This document shows positions 55,500-64,000 of a stretch of 64,000 nucleotides of DNA, one piece after another. Made by a program: the position numbers and the translations under genes. Origin of the DNA: Neoarius graeffei (taxonomy: Eukaryota; Chordata; Actinopteri; Siluriformes; Ariidae); assembly GCF_027579695.1 (NCBI RefSeq), contig NC_083587.1, forward strand, positions 40,429,732-40,493,731, given 5' to 3'. A model generated the notes under the pieces. That model saw nothing but the letters and a program-made list of their open reading frames with translations, did not search any database and was not told the origin of the DNA. The first letter of the stretch is position 1. Every line of letters begins with the position of its first letter.

Positions 55500-57031
55500 C
55501 TTAAAAAAAAAGTCATATTACAGGAATCACCCTCTTCTATTATATACCAGGATTCATTTGAAGTGACAAAGCCCCATAGGGTGTCTCAAAAAGAAATGTA
55601 AAATCATGGCCATGTACATGATACTTGAGGAAATATTGTCACATAATTGATCAACTGTTAACCCACCTCAACTTGTACTGCTTTGCAGAAAGCAAGATTG
55701 TCTTTTGATCAAAACAAAATTTTTGCCCATCTTATTGCTGATTTAAGGCTTAGCCTGACTTGGACGATTCAGGCTTTCAATTGGAGGAGGGCAGCAACGT
55801 TAAGACTTCACTGATCTCCATATGTGGAGATAATCTTGGTTCCCAATGTATTGGTGGATTTACTTTAAATTTCAGCAGTAGCAAAAACTTTTGTAGGTAC
55901 CGCTTGATTGATAGAGTGACATTTGCCAAATCCCCGATGGTATTTGGCCCGAAAAAAACACTTGGAATTGGAAAGTGTTCAACAACTGACCTGTGTCAAT
56001 GGTATAGTAGATGGAATCAAGTTCAATTCAAGTTTCAACTCTGCGAAGTCTTTTCATGTCTGCTCTGGCCTTCTTCCATGTCTTGGGCACAATCATTTTG
56101 AGAGAGTAGTGGCAAATGATTTGGCCCTCTATACTGAATATTTAGAAAAAGCTGAAAACATTTCACCTATGATCAGATAAATCAGGTCATCTCACAGACA
56201 AACCTTCTAGGTGATGTTCACAAGGTCAACCAAGTGAAAGGAAAATGCCAAAAAGCTCAGTGGTTTGGCAGTACAGAATTGGTGCTGCTTAGGGCTTTTA
56301 CCAGTATATGCAAGCAGGTGGATCAAACATCCTCTTGAAAGTGAGATTTGGCTGTTGTGCCTTAAACTAAAGGAAATGGTTGGATTTATCTGTGCTCCAA
56401 AAATTCAGCTGAATGAAGCTGCATATCTGAAAGAGTTGCGAGCGTATATTGTAGTAGTGCAATGTGTATTTACACAAAAACATGTTCCCTGACCACCCTC
56501 TAAAACCAAAGCATCACTACTTGTTGTGTCATCTGGACTTAATAATTTACTTTGCACTACTGATACACTAATGGACACTGAGGTGTGAGAGCAAGCACTC
56601 CTATTTCAAGGAGTGTGCTAGAAAACTTCACGCTTTTTTTTAAACTTAAGTAAAACTCTGGCAGAAAGTACCAGCTTATTCAGTCATACCTAGGTAGTGG
56701 TCAGTTATTTCTGCCTCCCATCCAGTTTGCTGGTGAAATAACTGAGAGGGATGAACAGTCATATAACAGGGATATACAGAATGTGTTAAAGACATCTGAT
56801 ATAGATAAACACAAAACTTCAGAGGTTTCAGCAGACATATACAAAGGGAACAAGTACACCATAGGCCTTTTTGTTGTTCTAGAGCACACCAGCGACACAC
56901 TAGTCTTTGGGAAAATACCCCTGATACTCACTAATGATAAACAGGTGCAATTTGTTCTTTTGGTACATCATTCAGTCCTCTTAATTGATCTTGGAATCTA
57001 CTACCTATGTAAGTCAGACAATAAATATGTA

Positions 57032-58641
57032 CAGTGGTGCTTGAAAGTTTGTGAACCCTTTAGAATTTTCTATATTTCTGCATAAATATGACCTAAAACA
57101 TCATCAGATTTTCACACAAGTCCTAAAAGTAGATAAAGAGAACCCAGTTAAACAAATGAGACAAAAATATTATACTTGGTCATTTATTTATTGAGGAAAA
57201 TGATCCAATATTACATATCTGTGAGTGGCAAAAGTATGTGAACCTTTGCTTTCAGTATCTGGTGTGACCCCCTTGTGCAGCAATAACTGAAACTAAACAT
57301 TTCCGGTAACTGTTGATCAGTCCTGCACACCGGCTTGGAGGAATTTTAGCCCATTCCTCCGTACAGAACAGCTTCAACTCTGGCATGTAGGTGGGTTTCC
57401 TCACATGAACTACTCGCTTCAGGTCCTTCCACAACATTTCAATTGGATTAAGGTCAGGACTTTGACTTGGCCATTCCAAAACATTAACTTTATTCTACTT
57501 TAACTATTCTTTGGTAGAACAACTTGTGTGCTTAGGGTCATTGTCTTGCTGCTTGACCCACCTTTTCTTGAGATTCAGTTCATGGACAGATGTCCTGAAA
57601 TTTTCCTTTAGAATTTGCTGGTATAATTCAGAATTCATTGTTCCATCAATGATGGCAAGCCATCCTGGCCCAGATGCAGCAAAACAGGCCCAAACCATGA
57701 TATGACCACCACCGTGTTTCACAGATGGGATAAGGTTCTTATGCTGGAATGCAGTGTTTTCCTTTCTCCAAACATAACGCTTCTCATTTAAACCAAAAAG
57801 TTCTATTTTGGTCTCATCCGTACACAAAACATTTTTCCAATAGCCTTCTGGCTTGTCCATGTGATCTTTAGCAAACTGCAGACGAGCAGCAATGTTCTTT
57901 TTGGAGAGCAGTGGGTTTCTCCTTGCAACCCTGCCATGCACACCATTGTTGTTCAGTCTTCTCCTGATGGTGGACTCGTGAACATTTACATTAGCCAATG
58001 TGAGAGAGGCCTTCAGTTGCTTAGAAGTTACCCTGGGGTCCTTTGTGACCTCACTGACTATTACACGCCTTGCTCTTGGAGTGATCTTTGTTGGTCGACC
58101 ACTCCTGGGGAGGATAACAATGGTCTTGAATTTCCTCCATTTGTACACAATCTGTCTGACTGTGGATTGGTGGAGTCCAAACTCTTTAGAGGTGGTTTTG
58201 TAACCTTTTCCAGCCTGATGAGCATCAACAACGCTTTTTCTGAGGTCCTCAGAAATCTCCTTTGTTCGTGCCATGATACACTTCCACAAGCATGTGTTGT
58301 GAAGATCAGACTTTGATAGATCCCTGTTCTTTAAATAAAACAGGGTGCCCACTCACACCTGATTGTCATCCCATTGATTGAAAACACCTGACTCTAATTT
58401 CACCTTCAAATTAACTGCTAATCCTAGAGGTTCACATACTTTTGCCACTCACAGATATGTAATATTGGATCATTTTCCTCAATAAATAAATGACCAAGTA
58501 TAATATTTTTGTCTCATTTGTTTAACTGGGTTCTCTATTTCTACTTTTAGGACTTGTGTGAAAATCTGATGATGTTTTAGGTCATATTTATGCAGAAATA
58601 TAGAAAATTCTAAAGGGTTCACAAACTTTCAAGCACCACTG
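57032..58641 (-). mobile_element. Tc1-like transposon, copy D, best preserved
   Basis: 1610 bp with both ~200-bp TIRs (cagtggtgcttgaaagtttg and complement). TA flanks are at 57030-57031 and 58642-58643. Inserted just after the codons for NKYVQ of the transposase-like gene. Confidence 0.96.
57252..58274 (-). pseudogene. Tc1-like transposase with two adjacent nonsense codons
   Basis: From the ATG at 58274 (MARTKEISEDLRKSV) the frame is open for about 257 codons. It holds both HTH motifs, the GRPTKITPR hook, CTDETKIELFGLNEK (first Asp), MVWACFAASGPG, and QQDNDPKHTS (second Asp). Two stops lie at about 57492-57503, four codons apart. The same frame then continues through NPIEMLWKDLK (Glu) to GGHTRY and a stop at 57252-57254. 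Full family length of about 340 residues. The catalytic DDE set is present but cannot be translated as one chain. Confidence 0.92.
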
Positions 58642-58724
58642 TATATATTAATGCAGATAGTCTGCAAGACTATTATCCACTGCCAGTGTACATCATGGAT
58701 CTCCCTGTTGTTTGCTTCAAAGTC

Positions 58725-60696
58725 AAGGCTTTTTTATTGTCATTTCAACCATATACATTTGGGACAGTGCACAGTTCAAATGAAACAATGTTTCTCCAGG
58801 ACCATGGTGCTACATTAAACATCACAGGACTACAAATGTACATAACAACATAAAGTGCAAGAGTGCAACAAGTGCAATACTGCAGACAGTAAATTACACA
58901 ATAGACAGACAATAAACGACATAAACAACATAAAGTGCAGACAAAAGCAACATAAGGTACAGAGTTGAGTGTGCATATTGAGGTAGTATATGAAAGGAAA
59001 TAAATGAATGTAAACTTTGTGCGCGCAAAAGACATTTTAAACATTGTAACGCAATAGTGCATTATTGCCCACTGTGCAAAGATTGCAGTGTGAGTGGTGT
59101 GTTCAACAGTCCATGAGAGTCAGTCTGAGTTGTGGAGTCTGATGGCATGAGGAATTGAAGTAGTGTATGAAAATGGAATAAATAAATGTAAACCTTGTGT
59201 GAGAGAGACATTGTAACCACTGTAAGCAATAGGGCAATATTGTCCACTGTGCAAATACTGCAGTGTGAGTGGTGTGATCAACAGTCCATGAGAATCAGTC
59301 CAGTCCCTCAGAGTTGAGGAGTCTGATAGCATGTGCGAAGAAACTGTTGCAGAGTGTGGCTGTGAAGGCCTGAATGCTTCGATACCTTTTTCCAGGTGGC
59401 AGGAGGGTGAAGAGATTGTGTGAGGGGTGTGTGGGGTCTTCCACAATGCTGGTGGCTTTCCGGATGCAGCATGTGGTGTAAATGACCCTGATAGAGGGAG
59501 GAGAGACTCCGATGATCTTCTCAGCTGTCCTCACTATATGCTGTAGTGTCTTGCAATCCGAGATGGTGCAATTCACAAACCAGACCGTGATGCAGTTGCT
59601 CAGAATGCTCTCAATCATCCCTCTGTAGAATATTGTGAGGATGGGTGATGGGAGAAAGATTTTTCTCAGCCTCCATAAGAAGTAGAGGCGCTGCTGGACT
59701 TTTGTGACTATGGAGCTGGTGTTGAAGGACCAGGTGAAGTTCTCTGCCAGATGAACACTGAGGAATTTGGTGCCCTTGACATTCTCCATGACTGAAGCAT
59801 CAATGTACAGTGGAGAGTGGTCACTCCATGTTCTTCTGAAGTCAACAACCATCTCTTTTCTTTTGTCCACATTCAGAGACAGGTTATTGACTCTACACCA
59901 GTCCGACAGCTGTTGCACCTCCTCTCTGTATGCTGACTCATCATTCTTACTGACGAGACCCACCACAGTCATGTCATCAGCAAACTTGATGATGTGGTTC
60001 AAGCTGTGATTTGCTGCACAGTCGTGAGTCAGCAGAGTGAACAGCAGTGGACTGAGCACAACAGCCCTGGGGGGACCCAGTGCTCAGTATGGTGCTGCTG
60101 GAAGTTCTGCTCCCAGTTCAGACTAACTGAGGTCTGTCAGTCAGGAAATCCAGGATCCAGTTGCAGAGGGAGGTGTTCAGGCCTAGCAGGCTCAGCTTTC
60201 CAATTAGCTGCTGAGGGATGATTGTGTTGAATGCTGAACTGAAGTCTATGACCAGCATTCGAATGTATGTGTCCTTGTTGTTTTGGTGGCTAAGGGCCAG
60301 ATGAAGGGTGGTGGCTATGGCATCATCTATGGAACAGTTACAGCAATACACAAACTGCAGGGGGTCTAGTGAGGGAGGCAGCAGGGTCTTTATGTGCCTC
60401 ATGATGAGCCTCTCAAAGCACTTCATAATGGTGGGTGTGAGTGCAATGGGATGATAGTCATTGAGGCAGGACACTGAAGACTTCTTCAGAATGGGAATGA
60501 TGGTAGTGGTCTTGAAGCATTTAGGAATGATGGTGTTGCTCAGGGAGATGTTGAAGATGTCAGTGAGAACATCTGCCAGCTGGTCCGCACATCCTCTGAG
60601 CACTTCACCAGGGATGTTATCTGGTCCGGCAGCCTTCTGTGGGTTGACTCTGCGTAGAGATTTCCTCATGTCAGCTGTGGTCAGACACAGCACCAT
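58725..60696 (-). mobile_element. LINE 3' part (CR1/L2/Rex1-like), RT and 3' UTR
   Basis: The 3' UTR at 58725-59294 has a tandem repeat of a gtgtatgaaa...gtaaac...cagtgtgagtggtgtg unit (two copies of ~180 bp). RT frames lie at 59295-60059 ([14 protein letters not shown] with the FADD box, LSLNVDKRKEMVVDFRR) and 60118-60696 ([30 protein letters not shown]). They are separated by a frameshift near 60060-60110. Confidence 0.82.
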
Positions 60697-60964
60697 AGCA
60701 TCAAATCATATCATCAAATTTGCTGATGATATGAACGTGGTGGGTCTCATCAGCAAGAAAAACAAGTCAACATACAGAGAGGAGGTGCAATGGCTGTCAG
60801 ACTGGTGCAAAGTCAACAACCTGTCTCTTCACATGGACAAAACAAAAGAGATAGTTGTTGACTTCAGAAAAGCATGGAGTGACCACTCTGCTGTACATTG
60901 ATGGCTCATTCATGGATATTGTCAAGACCACTAAATTCCTTGGTGTTCATCTGGCGGTGGATTG
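60697..60964 (+). repeat. Inverted RT piece of the same LINE family
   Basis: The plus strand reads [20 protein letters not shown] then DWCKVNNLSLHMDKTKEIVV. This is the same RT segment as in 59800-60010 but in the opposite orientation. It lies exactly between two minus-strand LINE segments. Confidence 0.8.
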
Positions 60965-62775
60965 AGCAGTGGACAGCAGTGGACTGAGCACACAGCCCTG
61001 GGGAGGCCCAGTGCTCAGTATGGTAGTGCTGGAAGTTCTGCTCCTAATCCATACTGATTGAGGTCTCTCAGTCAGGAAGTCCAAGATCCAGTTGCAGAGG
61101 CAGGTGTTCAGGCCCAATAGACTCATCTTTCCAATTAGCTGCTGAGGAATGATTGTGTTGAATGCTGAACTGAAGTCTATGAACAACATTCAAACATAGG
61201 TGTTCTTTTTGTCCAGGTGGCTAAGGGCCAGCTGAAGGGTGGTGGCTATGGCATCATCTGTTGACCAGTTATGACGATATGTGAACTGCAGGTGGTCCAG
61301 TGAGGGAGGCAGCAGGGTCTTTATGTGCCTCATGCTGAACCTCTCAACACACTTTATAATGATGGGTTTGAATGCAACGGGATGGTTGTCATTGAGGCAG
61401 GACACTGAATTCTTCGGCATGGAGACAATGGTTCTGATGGCTCTCACTACTCTTAGGACTGCCCTATCACCTGCTCTGAAGGCAGCGTCTTGGGTTCTCA
61501 GCAGTGTGCACACCTCTGCAGTAATCCACATCTTTTGGCTGGGGTGAGTGGTGATGATCTTAGAGACAGTAACATCAATGCACTTGTTGATGTAGCTGGT
61601 CACTGATGCTGTCTATTCCTCTAAGTTTGTGCGTCGCCATTGGTTGCATCCTTCCTAAACATGTCCCAGTCAGTTCTCTCAAAACATTCCTGGACAGCAG
61701 ACATTGCTCCTTCTGGCCAGGTTTTTACCTGCTTTGGAGCATCTGATGAGCAGTCTGTATGCTGGAATTAGCATAACAGAGATGTGGTTTGAGTAGCCAC
61801 AGTGGGGGAAGGGCTCTGCCCAGTATGTGGTGGGAATGTTCGTGTCAACAAGATCCAGCGTGTTCACCCCTCTAATGCAAAATCCACATATTGATGGAAT
61901 TTAGGGAGCACTGACTTGAGATTCGCATGGTTGAAATCTCTGGTGACAATAAACAGTCCAAATAGGTGTGAATTCTGCAGTTTGCTGATAACACCATACA
62001 GTACACAGAGCGCTTCCTTAACATTAGTGCCAGGGGGAATGTCAACTCCTATTATGAATATAGAAGTGAAGTCCCATGGTAAATAAAATAGTTTTCATCT
62101 CACAATCACACTCGCAATGAGCAATAACTCGAGACTAGCACCAAATTCTTGCACCATTCTGTGTTGATGTATTTCCACAAGCCACCTCCACGAGTCTTAC
62201 AGCACAGAATTACATTTCTGTTGGCTTGGAATGACACTAGTTCATCCAGCTGAATGGTGGCTTCCGGAACTCTGTCACCGAGCCATGTCTCCATGAAAAC
62301 AAGGACGTAGCAGTCTCTAAACTCATGCTGGGTAGTCTGCTGGAGTTGGATATGGTCCAGTTTATTTTCCAGAAAGCAGACATTGGAGAGTAGAATGAAT
62401 GGGAAAGCCAGCCGGCTAGGGTTAGCTGTTAGCCTAGCACGGACACCCCCACATTTGCTGCATTTTCACCTCCTCACACAGTGCTTTAGATGGCTCTTCC
62501 CTGGGTCATCAGCCTCAGGTGAGGCTGAGGACTGGAGGCCTGTTCCTCGCAGCAGGCTGAGGTCATGTAGCTTCTCCAGCAGATCATCTTTTATGATGTT
62601 TTTTGCATGATTTCTGTACTTAAGGAGTATCTGGCAATAATAGACATGAACACCAGTTGATCCGATGTCCATGTGCTGTACAAGGTCGGGCAAAAGAACA
62701 AAATGACACAAGAAAGCACCGTTTTGGATCCAGAGAGGCTGCTGCATGCCACTGCCGTGCCACCATCTTGCTTGC
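60965..62775 (-). mobile_element. LINE 5' part, second copy (endonuclease and RT)
   Basis: From right to left: 5' region at 62466-62775; APE-like endonuclease pieces (METWLGDRVPEATIQLDEL, 62240-62294; GVNTLDLV-N-P and [14 protein letters not shown], 61740-61880); the linker (61460-61603); and RT ([48 protein letters not shown]). It stops before the FADD box at 60965. Its RT overlaps that of 60118-60696, so it is not simply the 5' half of the same copy. Confidence 0.75.
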
Positions 62776-63060
62776 ATCATTCTCGGTCTGGATGTCAAAT
62801 GCTTTCAGGAAATTCAGAAAGCCCTACCTGACCTGGACGATATGAGTGTTTGATGATTGTTGTTGAATACCTGGCATCAATTGTTGGGGTCATGAAGAAA
62901 GCGGACCTAGCCTATGTTGAGAAGGATGACTTGCAGCATCCTTGAACACTAATACAATGTCATAAAGTTATTCAGACTTTCAAACAAAGAGGATAGGATA
63001 TATGTAAAGCTAAATGCTGTAGATATTGTAAGAGGTATCTAATACAGTTTGAGACACAAA

Positions 63061-64000
63061 AGTTTTAAGATGTTTTTATGAGTGCTTCATAATGATGTCA
63101 TGTCTAGGTTTCCATGCAGTCAATGTAGTCATATTGTGAAACAGTTCAAAGCATACCCGTTATTTTATTGACAGTTTTTATATACTATAAATAGCCAAAA
63201 CCTCTAAATATATAATATATAGCCAAATATATATCACATATAGCCAAATAATATATTAACTATATTCAAAAACTCATAAATATACATTTTACAAATATTT
63301 ATCAATGTCATATGATAAACACCTGCCCTCCTCCCGCTATCTCTGAGGAGGAGAGAACAGCAGTCTTTCATCTTTAGGAAAAGAGGACTCTGTGCACATT
63401 TCAAAACTTTCACAGGCACTGATATCTGTGATTGACTTGGAGAGGCCTTTCAAACCAAGAGGAAAAGGATCATAACCTTCTTTCAAAGACAGTCACTGGC
63501 TGAATATTCAGAATCTTCTGCAGGACATTGAAAGTGACACTCCAGTCATGCAACACAATCAGACTGGCATAGCAGCAGTGCTTCTTATAATGAAAAAGTA
63601 GACTCCATCTTCATTTGGGTAGATGAAGCAGGGAAATAGTCTTGTAAATTTGATTAAAAATAAATAAAGTTTTTTTTTTCATTTTAAAATAGTGCAATCC
63701 CATGCTTTGCATTTTAAAGACAGATGCTACAAGTGTCCATCCAGAAAGACATGACTCTACCGGCCATGCTGAGACTGATCTTGCTCGGTAAGAGGCAGCT
63801 TATAAGTTTGAGAAAGTTTTGTATGTACCAATTAGAGAATACTTTTTAAAAGTTTGCAATTTGCATATATCAGGAGACACATTTCTCATTGCAACAAAGT
63901 GGATGGTCGACCATGAGAAACAGGTGGGCTTCATTTTAGAGGAGCACTTGGGTTTTACAGACACCTTTTCTGTGTTTTTGGATATTTTTATGTTTTTAGC
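63061..64000. other. AT-rich end of window, possible transposase-like remnants
   Basis: Short plus-strand pieces such as SDTPVMQHNQTGIAAVLL (about 63530-63590) and GDTFLIATKWMVDHEKQVGF (about 63873-63935) resemble fragments of a mobile-element protein, perhaps further exons of the gene at 47-63 kb. They are too broken to assign. Confidence 0.3.

Larger units (their letters stand above)
47214..63060 (+). pseudogene. Decayed multi-exon transposase-like gene (EnSpm/CACTA- or DUF4218-like), cut by insertions
   Basis: Ordered plus-strand pieces: about 47950-48143 (RTRKTYFKENFD then VVPAQMYL, FHQYVS); 53876-53973; 55760-56185 (NVKTSLISICGDNLGSQCIG, CRYRLIDRVTF, FNSAKSFHVCSG, PCLGHNHFE-VVANDLALY); 56265-56620 (AVQNWCCLGLLPVY, EIWLLCLKLKEMVGFICAPK, PLKPKHHYLL, then RCESKHSYFKECARKLH); 56783-57029 (FVVLEHTSDTLVFGKIPLIL); 58644-58710 (INADSLQDYYPLPVYIMDLP); and 62785-62990 (KCFQEIQKALPDLDD, VVEYLASIVGV, YVEKDDLQH). 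These fit a protein family multiplied in fish genomes as I remember it; the superfamily label is uncertain. The role of the part at 47214-47540 is inferred. Full of stops. Confidence 0.55.

Noticed and set aside
45226..64000. Further upstream cadherin exons
   Set aside because: No cadherin-repeat motif (LDRE, DxNDN, DAD with flanking splice sites) was found on the minus strand; the region is explained by transposons.

Overview
The window is nuclear DNA from a teleost fish. The evidence is tRNA-headed V-SINEs with the fish-type central domain, several fish-type Tc1-like families, Rex1/CR1/L2-like LINEs, a Penelope-like element and a vertebrate cadherin gene. The repeat content would suit a catfish-like or other ostariophysan genome, but the species cannot be fixed from the sequence alone. 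There are no bacterial genes, operons or CRISPR arrays, and no free-standing tRNA or rRNA genes.

Only one host gene is supported. It is the 3' end of a cadherin on the minus strand: a last-ectodomain exon (45108-45225), a membrane exon (44588-44839) and a cytoplasmic exon ending in a stop (40250-40752). Splice sites and phases agree across all three. Its introns are filled with transposons, and no further ectodomain exon was recognised up to 64 kb.

Everything else is layered mobile DNA. 0.9-4.2 kb: a V-SINE split by two MITEs, one carrying a RecQ-like helicase exon, next to a THAP element with an AT duplication. 6.9-8.2 kb: a hAT-like element holding a solo LTR. 9.3-11.9 kb: a decayed Gypsy element with integrase upstream of reverse transcriptase (Gmr1-like), holding a second RecQ MITE. 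12-16 kb: a degenerate tandem array invaded by Tc1 elements. 16.9-19.6 kb: a THAP gene split by a SINE, split by a hAT, split by a foldback. 20.7-23.7 kb: a THAP element and a ZBED-type hAT. 25.0-34.8 kb: one hAT transposon swollen to 9.8 kb by insertions up to four levels deep. 35.3-38.2 kb: interleaved inverted repeats and a LINE ORF1 interrupted by a hAT MITE and a SINE. 47.2-63.1 kb: a decayed multi-exon transposase-like gene cut up by a SINE, an LTR retrotransposon (holding a LINE and a Tc1 relic), a THAP element, a Tc1 and LINE pieces.

Many insertions have exact target-site duplications, so their boundaries and relative ages can be read directly. Almost every mobile-element gene is broken. 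The best preserved are the Tc1 copy at 57032-58641 (two adjacent nonsense codons) and the Tc1-like copy at 42768-44368 (a catalytic Asp replaced by Asn). The most novel-looking items are the RecQ-exon elements with 9-bp duplications, two unrelated MITEs at the identical base of two SINE copies, the integrase-first Gypsy relic, and the deep nests.
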